Made by a program: the position numbers and the translations under genes
Origin: Celeribacter sp. PS-C1
GTDB taxonomy: Bacteria; Pseudomonadota; Alphaproteobacteria; Rhodobacterales; Rhodobacteraceae
Assembly (NCBI RefSeq): GCF_019429625.1
Contig: NZ_JAHXRW010000001.1
Coordinates: 124,001-188,000 of the forward strand
Direction of reading: 5' to 3'
Length of the DNA: 64,000 bases
Shown here: positions 28,192-35,777 of the stretch, piece by piece
Layout of the letters: every line of letters starts with the position of its first letter
Numbering within the stretch: the first letter of the stretch is position 1
Notes under the pieces: generated by a model
Seen by the model: the letters and a program-made list of their open reading frames with translations, nothing else
What the model was told of the DNA's origin: nothing
The model's database searches: none

Positions 28192-28363
28192 CCTGTGAAA
28201 AAACGCCGAGCTTTTCGGGCGACGCCCTCAGCTTGGCAAACCATGCGGTGCGGGCAGCGCGTTTCGCACGGCGCTGTTCGGCCATAAAAGCACGGCGATG
28301 ATACAGCTCAGGAGAGGTTGCATCCCGTGCAGACATCAGTTCCGTGGCCATTATGTGTAACAT
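28154..28363 (-). CDS. small basic hypothetical protein
   Basis: A 69-aa frame begins MLHIMATELMSARDATSPEL with GGGAG six bases before the ATG, which is a good ribosome binding site. The middle (RRAFMAEQRRAKRAARTAWF) is strongly basic and probably helical, like other small DUF proteins of Rhodobacterales, but I cannot name a family. It diverges from the LysR gene (98 bp) and overlaps the end of the HD gene convergently. Real status depends on conservation. Confidence 0.45.
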   Translation of the reverse strand: MLHIMATELMSARDATSPELYHRRAFMAEQRRAKRAARTAWFAKLRASPEKLGVFSQVKVPPSTPHGVR

Positions 28364-28461
28364 TGGTTTACTCCCGAAAAGCTCGACATATTGGTGATCT
28401 ACCAACTATATTTGACCCATCCCACTCATGGATTTTTTCCTACTGTAAGAATATCTAACAT

Positions 28462-29355
28462 ATGACCGAGATTGACTGGCGCCGTATTCCTTCTCTTTCA
28501 AGCCTTAGGGCCTTTGAGGCCACCGCCCGTCTGGGCAGCTTTACGGCGGCAGGCGTCGCGCTGAACGTGACGCACGCGGCGATCACGCAGCAGGTGCGCG
28601 CGCTTGAGAAAGAGCTTGGCCTCACCTTGTTGCAACGCGAGGGACGTGGGATGGGGCTGACGCCGGCCGGTCATCACTTGGCGACCTCGCTGTCAGAAGG
28701 GTTTTCAGCGATTGCCGACGGGATCGAGCGCCTGCGCGGGACGCCTGCCTCGCGCGGATTGCGCGTCACCTGCACGCCCGCTTTGTCCTACGCATTCATC
28801 ATCCCGCGGCTGGGCCAATTCTGGGACGCACACCCGGATATTCCGGTGTCCTTGACCCCCTCCGGCTCTGTCGATGACTTGAAACGTCAGCACTTCGATT
28901 TGGGGATTCGAACCGGCAAGGGAGATTGGCCGGGTCTTGATGTCGAACACCTTTGGACCACCCGCGTCATTCTTGTCGCAAGTCCAATCCTGATCAACAA
29001 ACATGGTGGCAACGTTCACGCCTTGCCGCTTAGCGCCATGCCCTGGATCAAATCACGGACCCAATACAATGACGATGATCTCTGCCGTGAATGCGGGTTA
29101 GATCCCGAGCGCCTACCCGCGATTTACATCGAGGGGCAGGCCGAAAGCGTGCAGGCGGTGATGCGCGGTGTTGGATTGACCTTCGTCTCAGAGATCGCGG
29201 TCAGCGACGATCTGGCGAGCGGCGCTTTGGTTCGCTTGCCCTATGACCTGAGCCAGAGTTTCACCTATTACGCAGCCACACCGAAGGGCGTTCAACGCAC
29301 CTCCACCCGTGTGTTCATCGACTGGCTCAAGACACTCGCGCCCAGCGCCACTTAA
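28462..29355 (+). CDS. LysR-family transcriptional regulator (GcvA-like)
   Basis: A 297-aa regulator. The N-terminal winged helix reads LSSLRAFEATARLGSFTAAG and NVTHAAITQQVRALEKELGL, the pattern typical of the GcvA subgroup. The rest is a periplasmic-binding-like effector domain. It faces the small basic protein gene across a 98-bp divergent gap, which may hold its operator. No target gene is evident. The stop codon lies inside the palindromic element at 29353. Confidence 0.9.
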   Translation: MTEIDWRRIPSLSSLRAFEATARLGSFTAAGVALNVTHAAITQQVRALEKELGLTLLQREGRGMGLTPAGHHLATSLSEGFSAIADGIERLRGTPASRGLRVTCTPALSYAFIIPRLGQFWDAHPDIPVSLTPSGSVDDLKRQHFDLGIRTGKGDWPGLDVEHLWTTRVILVASPILINKHGGNVHALPLSAMPWIKSRTQYNDDDLCRECGLDPERLPAIYIEGQAESVQAVMRGVGLTFVSEIAVSDDLASGALVRLPYDLSQSFTYYAATPKGVQRTSTRVFIDWLKTLAPSAT

Positions 29356-29466
29356 AGCGTTTCTCAAAAACTTGAGGCACTCAATTTTTGAGAAACGCAG
29401 CAATATCAATTCAGTGTGGCAACATTTTCCGCTCAATCCGATTCAGATTAAACGAAAAACGCTTTA
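29353..29466. repeat. 114-bp palindromic element with terminal inverted repeats
   Basis: The element is bounded by TAAAGCGTTT (29353-29362) and its exact complement (29457-29466). Inside, a 14-bp perfect stem (29357-29370 with 29385-29398), extended by an inner 5-bp stem (29372-29376 with 29380-29384), makes a long hairpin. It fills the gap between the convergent lysR and regA genes. It codes for nothing and looks like a small mobile or intergenic repeat; it could also terminate both genes. Confidence 0.65.
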
Positions 29467-29477
29467 GCGCAGTGAGT

Positions 29478-30032
29478 CTAACGCGGCGAGCGTTTCGCCA
29501 AAATGCGTTGAAGCGTGCGGCGGTGCATGTTGAGACGACGAGCAGTTTCCGAAACATTGCGGTCGCAAAGCTCATAGACCCGCTGGATATGCTCCCAACG
29601 CACACGATCGGCGGACATCGGATTTTCTGGCGGCGGCGGCAATTCATCGCCCGTGGAGACCAGCGCGTGCACGATGTCATTCGCATCGGCAGGTTTCGAC
29701 AGATAATCCGTCGCGCCGATTTTGACCGCTGCGACAGCGGTCGCGATGGCACCATAGCCGGTCAGAACGACGATCCGGCTATCCGGGCGCTTTTCACGCA
29801 GGACTTCGACCACATCGAGGCCATTGCCGTCTTCCAACCGAAGATCGACCACGGCATAGGCCGGCGGACGGGCGGTGGCGATGGCTTTGCCCGCAGCGAC
29901 GGAACCGGCCATTTCGACATCGAAGCCGCGTTTCTCCATAGCGCGCGCAAGGCGGCGCAGAAACGGTTCGTCGTCATCGACCAACAAAAGCGACTTATCT
30001 GCGCCCAGTTCCAAAATCTCGTCCGCGTCCAT
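29478..30032 (-). CDS. regA: redox response regulator RegA/PrrA/ActR
   Basis: RegA is the DNA-binding partner of RegB that controls respiration, CO2 and N2 fixation and photosynthesis genes in response to redox state. The 184-aa protein has a receiver domain with acidic pocket (LLLVDDDEPF), phosphoacceptor Asp63 (AVVDLRLEDGNGLD) and switch residues (LTGYGAIATAV, LSKPADAND). A Pro-rich linker (PPPPE) leads to a Fis-type helix-turn-helix (NVSETARRLNMHRRTLQRIL). It is downstream of senC and convergent with lysR. Confidence 0.95.
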   Translation of the reverse strand: MDADEILELGADKSLLLVDDDEPFLRRLARAMEKRGFDVEMAGSVAAGKAIATARPPAYAVVDLRLEDGNGLDVVEVLREKRPDSRIVVLTGYGAIATAVAAVKIGATDYLSKPADANDIVHALVSTGDELPPPPENPMSADRVRWEHIQRVYELCDRNVSETARRLNMHRRTLQRILAKRSPR

Positions 30033-30117
30033 CCCGGATCTCCCGCCATCGCATAAATCTGATAATTCAGATGTGTTTTAGAACGCCTCTAAGGAAGGGT
30101 CAATTTTTACCCTACTT

Positions 30118-30747
30118 TTACTCAGCGGCATCCATGAAGCAGGCCACACGATCGGCCATTTGTTCCGGTGTATCATCGCGTTTGAAGAAATCGACAAAGC
30201 CGATCTCCGGGAACACAAGATAGGTGAACGTTGAGTGATCGACGAGGTAGTATTCCGGATCACCGTCTTCCTGTTTCTTATAATAGGTCTTGTAGGCCAT
30301 CGAGGCCGCTTTCACTTGTTCCGGCGAGCCGGTGAGGCCGATCATATTGTCATGAAAGAGCGAGGTGAATTCATTGACCACCTCAGGCGTGTCGCGCTCC
30401 GGGTCGATGGAGATGAAAGCCGTCTGCGCATCATAGCCGCGCTCGTCGAGAATCCGCAGCGCATCCGCGTTGCGCATATTGTCGAGCGGGCAGACATCGG
30501 GACAGAATGTATAGCCGAAATAGAGGATCGTCGGCTTGGTGAAGACATCCTGATCGGTGACGGTCACACCGTCTTCTCGGACAAGTTCGAAAGGTCCACC
30601 AATCGCACCGGCGCCTCCGCTTACCGCAGACGCCCGACACTGCGCGAAAGCATCGTCTCCAGTCGGACGACTGACAAACCAGGCACTTCCGCCAATCACT
30701 GCGGCCATCACGACTGTCGCCACAATGGCAATGGATTTCGTAGACAT
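30118..30747 (-). CDS. senC: SCO1/SenC/PrrC copper-binding protein
   Basis: SenC (PrrC) is a membrane-anchored thioredoxin-fold copper chaperone for cytochrome c oxidase assembly and feeds into RegB signalling in Rhodobacter. The 209-aa protein has an N-terminal anchor (about residues 5-25), the copper ligands CPDVC (Cys82 and Cys86) and His171 in LVDHSTFTYL. The ATG at 30747 has AGGAGG six bases upstream; an ATG six bases earlier (30753) directly abuts that sequence. It diverges from regB and precedes regA by 85 bp. Confidence 0.93.
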   Translation of the reverse strand: MSTKSIAIVATVVMAAVIGGSAWFVSRPTGDDAFAQCRASAVSGGAGAIGGPFELVREDGVTVTDQDVFTKPTILYFGYTFCPDVCPLDNMRNADALRILDERGYDAQTAFISIDPERDTPEVVNEFTSLFHDNMIGLTGSPEQVKAASMAYKTYYKKQEDGDPEYYLVDHSTFTYLVFPEIGFVDFFKRDDTPEQMADRVACFMDAAE

Positions 30748-30894
30748 GTTCATCCTCCTGTACGCAGTGCCTTGATCGCCTTCTTGCGGCGTGATGTGCG
30801 CCCGCGAATAGCCTTTTGCATTTGCTCCGCCCCTCAGATCAATTGCAAAAGGATGACACAAGGGTCTTAATGCCGCAGAAGGTCAATTACACGC

Positions 30895-32289
30895 ATGTTT
30901 GAAACCAAAGACGATCTGATACCTGTCGAAAGACGATCCGACTGGGTGCGCCTGCGCACTTTGGTGGCTGTGCGCTGGATCGCTATTTTTGGTCAGATCG
31001 CCAGCATCCTTGTCGCGATCTTTCTCTTTAACCTTCACTTGGAGATCGGATTTTTCGCCATCGTCATCGGCGCGTCCGTGATCCTCAATATCGTCGCGAG
31101 TTTCGTCTACCCGGAAAACACGCGGCTGAGCGAACGCGGCGCGACCTTGATGCTCTTGTTCGACATCACCCAGTTGTCCTGCCTTTTGTATTTCTCGGGC
31201 GGTCTGACGAACCCGTTTTCCGTGCTGATCCTTGCTCCAGTGTCGATTTCCGCCTCTGCTTTGCGCCCGAAATCCTCGATTTTGAACGGTGCCATCGCCA
31301 TCACCTTTGTGACGCTTCTGGCGATCTATCATATCCCTCTGCATATGGCGGATGGGGCCGAGCTGATCATCCCAAACATCTTTCTGTTCGGGAACTGGGC
31401 CGGTATCGTTATCGGCATCCTGTTTCTGGGGGTGTTCTCTTGGCGCGTGACCTCGGAGATTCACACGATGTCACAAGCTCTTCTGGCCACCCAGATGGCC
31501 CTCACCCGCGAACAAAAACTCACCGACATCGGTGGTGTTGTGGCGGCTGCTGCGCATGAGTTGGGGACCCCTCTCGCGACGATCAAACTCGTCTCCAGCG
31601 AATTGGTGGACGATCTAAAGGACCAAGAACTTTTGCGCGAAGACGCCCAACTGATCAACGAACAAGCGGATCGGTGTCGGGACATCCTGCATTCAATGGG
31701 GCAGGCGGGAAAAGACGATCTCCACATGCGTTTTGCGCCGCTGCAGGCCGTGATCGAAGAAGCTGCGCAGCCCCACACCAGCCGTGGAAAAACCGTCAAT
31801 CTCGAAGTTTTGGGATCGGAAGACGGATCAGATCAGCCCTATGTCTATCGCAAGCCGGAAATCATTCACGGGCTGCGCAACCTCATTCAGAATGCGGTGG
31901 ATTTTTGCGAGACCACCGTCTGGGTCGACATTCTTTGGAGCAAGCGGCGCATCACGCTTCGGATTATCGATGACGGTGCCGGGTTTCCGCCGTCTGTCAT
32001 CGGCCGTATTGGTGATCCGTTCATGCGCCACAAACGCTCTGAAAAAGAGGTGGAAAAACGTCCCGGATACGAAGGCATGGGGCTTGGGCTCTTCATTGCC
32101 AAAACACTGCTTGAGCGTATGGGGGCGGAGATCACATTTGCGAATGGCTCCGATCGCCACGATCACCATATCCATGCCGGGCGCCGCTCTGGCGCCATCG
32201 TCGAGCTGAACTGGCACCGGGACCTCATCAGTGTCCCGGAGGGAGAACAAAACAAGGCCTTAGGAGAAAATACCCCCTTCACGGTCTAA
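30895..32289 (+). CDS. regB: redox sensor histidine kinase RegB/PrrB/ActS
   Basis: A 464-aa membrane sensor kinase with about six N-terminal helices (residues 20-185). The quinone-sensing loop GGLTNPF (102-108), the H-box AHELGTPLATIKL with His221, and the redox-active Cys261 in EQADRCRDILHSMG are all present. N-box (LRNLIQNAVDF) and G-boxes (DDGAGFPP, GLGLFIAKTLLE) complete the ATPase domain. Divergent orientation from senC-regA is the classic arrangement. Here it is an intact signalling pair, most likely governing aerobic-anaerobic metabolism. Confidence 0.96.
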   Translation: MFETKDDLIPVERRSDWVRLRTLVAVRWIAIFGQIASILVAIFLFNLHLEIGFFAIVIGASVILNIVASFVYPENTRLSERGATLMLLFDITQLSCLLYFSGGLTNPFSVLILAPVSISASALRPKSSILNGAIAITFVTLLAIYHIPLHMADGAELIIPNIFLFGNWAGIVIGILFLGVFSWRVTSEIHTMSQALLATQMALTREQKLTDIGGVVAAAAHELGTPLATIKLVSSELVDDLKDQELLREDAQLINEQADRCRDILHSMGQAGKDDLHMRFAPLQAVIEEAAQPHTSRGKTVNLEVLGSEDGSDQPYVYRKPEIIHGLRNLIQNAVDFCETTVWVDILWSKRRITLRIIDDGAGFPPSVIGRIGDPFMRHKRSEKEVEKRPGYEGMGLGLFIAKTLLERMGAEITFANGSDRHDHHIHAGRRSGAIVELNWHRDLISVPEGEQNKALGENTPFTV

Positions 32290-32394
32290 GTTGGCGGGCG
32301 ACGACTGGGTTTGGTGGCCTGGCTTAACGGAGCGTTAACTAAAGTTTCTCACACTCCTCTCATCGCAAAACGCGTCGTTTTTGATGGGAATCAC

Positions 32395-33984
32395 ATGTCG
32401 TTCGACCTCCTGATCACCTTGGCCATCCTGCTCGCCGGCAGTCTCGGCGTCGCCTTCCTTGTGCTCTACAGCCTCGCGTGGCTGGCCAGTCGCCAAGAGG
32501 AGGAAAAAGCAATTGCGCTCGAAACTCAGGACAATGACATCGTCTTTCTTTTCGACGACGAAAACCTCGTCAACGCCACCTCTTCCGCACAGAGCGTCAT
32601 GGCCGCTGCCGTCGATGTCGGCTCAGATTGGTCGCGGCTTTTGTCCGTTCTGATTACCAAATTCCCAACGCTTCCGCATGAGATCGCGGAGCTGGCGGAA
32701 CGCGGCAAAATCACTTTGGAATCCCGCGACGGGAGTACGGCTCTCAATTGCGAATGGCGCAATGGCTTAGCGCGGATCACCTTACTCGATCACGAAACTG
32801 AGCACAGTCATATCGACATGGATCGCCATTCTCTCATGGCGATGGAGCAGGAGCTGGAAACACTGCGTGCGACCACTGAAAACGTGCCCTTCCTTGTTTG
32901 GCGCGAGCTTGAAGATGGCACGATCAGCTGGGCGAATAGCGCGTATATCTCTTTGGCCGACAGCCTTTCCGAAGAGGGCGAAGTCCCATGCTGGCCGCCC
33001 GCTTCGTTGTTCGGGACCCATCTGCTGGCCAGTGCCGACCTCAATGAATCCCGTCGTCTCAGCCTCAAGGACAAGGCGGGCGATACCCATTGGTATGACA
33101 TCTATCGCTTTAAAGTCGGTGAGGACTATCTCTATGCCGGCAGTAGCGCGGATCGCACCGTGAAGGCCGAAGAAACGCTGCGCGAGTTCACCCAGACGCT
33201 GACCAAAACCTTTTCCCACCTTACCATCGGTTTGGCTGTCTTTGATCGCAATCGTCGGCTCGCACTTTTCAATCCGGCGTTAACGGATCTGACGTCGCTC
33301 CCCGCCGAATTCCTAATCACACGTCCGGCGTTAACATCGTTTTTGGATCGCTTGCGTGACAGACAGATGATGCCGGAGCCGAAAGATTACAAATCCTGGC
33401 GTCAGGAGATGGCCGCATTGGAAAATGCTGCCGAAGATGGCACCTACGAAGAGGTCTGGACCCTTCCAGGCGGCATGACATATCGGATTTCCGGACGTCC
33501 GCATCCCGATGGCGCGATTGCCTTTCTGTTCGAAGACATCTCTGCCGAAATGTCTCTAACTCGTCGGTTCCGCTCTGAAATCGAAACCGGGCAGGCGGTT
33601 CTGGACAGTCTCTCTGAAGCCATCGCCGTGTTTTCCAGTGAAGGCATGCTGATCATGGCAAACTCCGCCTACACAAACCTGTGGCGCGTTGAGCAAATGG
33701 AAGGCATTCACGAGACCAGCATCACGGATGCGACCCGTATTTGGCATGCAAAATGTGCCCCGACCCCTATATGGGGCACAATTCGCGATTTTGTCAGCCG
33801 CGCTGGCGAGCGCACCGAATGGATCAGCCAAACACGCCTTTGGGATGGTCGTCGATTGAATTGCCGCTTCGTTCCTCTGCCGTCCGGACAAACCCTCATC
33901 GGCTTCTTGCCAGAAGAGCGGCCAAGCGCACTCCGTCCACCCCCTCGCCCGCAAGCGCGCGACACGCAGTTTGCCGAATTGTAA
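32395..33984 (+). CDS. PAS-domain membrane protein
   Basis: A 529-aa protein with one N-terminal membrane helix (about residues 1-25) and several PAS-like modules: ENVPFLVWRELEDGTISWAN, HLTIGLAVFDRNRRLALFNP and LDSLSEAIAVFSSEGMLIMA. No histidine-kinase ATPase domain follows, so it is a sensor without a visible output, ending in a Pro/Arg-rich tail. ATG 32395 gives the membrane segment directly; an upstream in-frame extension is unlikely. It is 106 bp after regB and 88 bp before amgK, but no link to redox sensing is shown. Confidence 0.8.
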   Translation: MSFDLLITLAILLAGSLGVAFLVLYSLAWLASRQEEEKAIALETQDNDIVFLFDDENLVNATSSAQSVMAAAVDVGSDWSRLLSVLITKFPTLPHEIAELAERGKITLESRDGSTALNCEWRNGLARITLLDHETEHSHIDMDRHSLMAMEQELETLRATTENVPFLVWRELEDGTISWANSAYISLADSLSEEGEVPCWPPASLFGTHLLASADLNESRRLSLKDKAGDTHWYDIYRFKVGEDYLYAGSSADRTVKAEETLREFTQTLTKTFSHLTIGLAVFDRNRRLALFNPALTDLTSLPAEFLITRPALTSFLDRLRDRQMMPEPKDYKSWRQEMAALENAAEDGTYEEVWTLPGGMTYRISGRPHPDGAIAFLFEDISAEMSLTRRFRSEIETGQAVLDSLSEAIAVFSSEGMLIMANSAYTNLWRVEQMEGIHETSITDATRIWHAKCAPTPIWGTIRDFVSRAGERTEWISQTRLWDGRRLNCRFVPLPSGQTLIGFLPEERPSALRPPPRPQARDTQFAEL

Positions 33985-34071
33985 ACTGGGCCGGAAACCT
34001 TCTCCCCCTTGTGTCCACTGTGAGGGGGCCTAAAGTCAGACACCAACTGTCTGACACAAAGGCCGACCTCC

Positions 34072-35127
34072 GTGAGCACTCAAACTGACGCGCGCAATAC
34101 AACGACAGATCGCGCTCAACTTCTCGAAACATTCGTGGCAAACAGCACTTGGGCGGGATCGCGATCTGTCGCGCTTGCCGGTGATGCCTCCCGCCGTCGC
34201 TACCATCGATTGATGGATGGCAGATCTGGTCACACAGCCATTGTGATGGATGCCCCGCCAGACGCGGGCGAAGATGTAAGGCCTTTCCTGAAAGTTGCCG
34301 ACTATTTGCGGCATATTGGCCTTTCTGCCCCAGAAATCTATGCCTCAGATGAGCAGCTCGGTTTCCTCATCCTCGAAGACTTCGGCACTGATTTGTATGA
34401 TCAGGTCTGTGCGCAAACCCCTGATCTCGAACCCGCGCTCTACGATGCGGCCGTTGATGCACTTGTCACCCTTTGCTCCGCTGAGCCCATGCAGGGGCTG
34501 GAGGACTATGTTCCCCGCATGGCCGATCTCGCGCTGTCTTGCTATCGTTGGTATGCAGAACCCATTGTCGGTCGCGATATGGCGGATGAGGCGGCAGCCG
34601 CGCGGGCCGCGCTTCACCCCCTGATCGACAGTCTCGGCACGAAGCGCGTCACAATCCTGCGCGATTACCACGCGCAAAACCTTTTGTGGTTGCCCGAACG
34701 TGAAGGCGCGTCCCGCGTGGGTCAGCTTGATTTTCAAGACGCGATGCTCGGCCCGGTCGCCTATGATTTGATTTCACTCACCACAGACGCCCGGCGCGAT
34801 GTGCCCGAGGTCATCCGCGACCGTTGCGTGGAGCGCTTCTGCGATCAAATGGACCTAGAACGGTCTGATTTCATACGCGAAGCGGCAATTTGTTCCGTTC
34901 AGCGTAATTTGCGCATTCTAATGGTCTTTGCGCGCATGTCGCTTCATTTCGGGCGCCCGAGCTATGTCGATTTGATCCCGAGAGTTTGGGGTCATCTTCA
35001 ACGTGATCTGGACCACCCCGATCTTCAGGAGCTTGCAACACTTCTGCGCGCTCATCTCCCCGAGCCCACTCCCTCTGCCCTTCAAACGCTCAAGGACAAA
35101 TGCGGTACAATCCCAACTCTGCAATGA
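34072..35127 (+). CDS. amgK: N-acetylmuramate/N-acetylglucosamine kinase AmgK
   Basis: AmgK phosphorylates the anomeric position of MurNAc/GlcNAc in the cell-wall recycling shortcut to UDP-MurNAc. The 351-aa APH-like kinase shows the Gly/Ser-rich nucleotide loop DASRRRYHRL, LGFLILEDFGTDLYDQV, the catalytic loop RDYHAQNLLWL and metal-binding QLDFQDAMLGPVAYDL. The start is GTG 34072. Its 3' end overlaps murU by 28 bp. The pairing with murU is the known arrangement of this pathway, supporting the assignment. Confidence 0.9.
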   Translation: MSTQTDARNTTTDRAQLLETFVANSTWAGSRSVALAGDASRRRYHRLMDGRSGHTAIVMDAPPDAGEDVRPFLKVADYLRHIGLSAPEIYASDEQLGFLILEDFGTDLYDQVCAQTPDLEPALYDAAVDALVTLCSAEPMQGLEDYVPRMADLALSCYRWYAEPIVGRDMADEAAAARAALHPLIDSLGTKRVTILRDYHAQNLLWLPEREGASRVGQLDFQDAMLGPVAYDLISLTTDARRDVPEVIRDRCVERFCDQMDLERSDFIREAAICSVQRNLRILMVFARMSLHFGRPSYVDLIPRVWGHLQRDLDHPDLQELATLLRAHLPEPTPSALQTLKDKCGTIPTLQ

Positions 35128-35777
35128 TCTTTTGTGCCGGTCGCGGTACGCGGATGAAATCCCTAACTGAAACCCGCCCCAAACCCATGATTGAGGTGGC
35201 TGGTCGACCCTTGGTCGATCATGCTTTGGCGCAACTCGGTGATATCGCGATCCGCGTGGCCAATCTTCACTACCTTCCCGATGCTCTGGATAAATACCTG
35301 ACTTCAGCTGGATTAGAGACTGTTTTCGAAGAAACCCTCTTGGAAACCGGTGGTGGGCTGAAGAACGCTCTTCCCTTCCTCAAGGGTGATGCGGTTTTCA
35401 CGATGAACACGGATGCCGTATGGAAAGGGCCAACCGCGGCTGACATTTTGTCCAAGGCGTGGGACCCTGAGAAAATGGATGCGCTCCTTTTGGTGGTCCC
35501 TAAATCGCAGGCGCATGCGCACCTTGGCTCCGGTGATTTCGAGCTTACCACCGACGGTCAACTCCGCCGAGGACAAAGCTACATCTACACCGGCATGCAA
35601 ATTCTGAAAACGGCTCCCGTAGCAGCCGTCGAGGAAACGCATTTCTCTCTCAATCGCGTTTGGGAAGACTTGTTTGCCCAAGGCCGCATCTATGGCGTCG
35701 AATATAGCGGCCATTGGTGCGATGTCGGACACCCTGACGGCATCGCGATTGCCGAAACCATGTTGAAGGACTGCTGA
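35100..35777 (+). CDS. murU: MurNAc-1-phosphate uridylyltransferase MurU
   Basis: MurU couples MurNAc-1-P to UTP to give UDP-MurNAc, bypassing MurA-dependent de novo synthesis and fosfomycin action. The 225-aa nucleotidyltransferase carries the signature MIFCAGRGTRMKSLTETRPK, followed by the metal-binding Asp in FTMNTDAVW. Start: ATG 35100 keeps the leading beta strand; ATG 35124 (ATGA overlap with amgK) is possible. It is coupled to amgK upstream and overlaps the addB start by one base (TGATG). Confidence 0.9.
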   Translation: MRYNPNSAMIFCAGRGTRMKSLTETRPKPMIEVAGRPLVDHALAQLGDIAIRVANLHYLPDALDKYLTSAGLETVFEETLLETGGGLKNALPFLKGDAVFTMNTDAVWKGPTAADILSKAWDPEKMDALLLVVPKSQAHAHLGSGDFELTTDGQLRRGQSYIYTGMQILKTAPVAAVEETHFSLNRVWEDLFAQGRIYGVEYSGHWCDVGHPDGIAIAETMLKDC

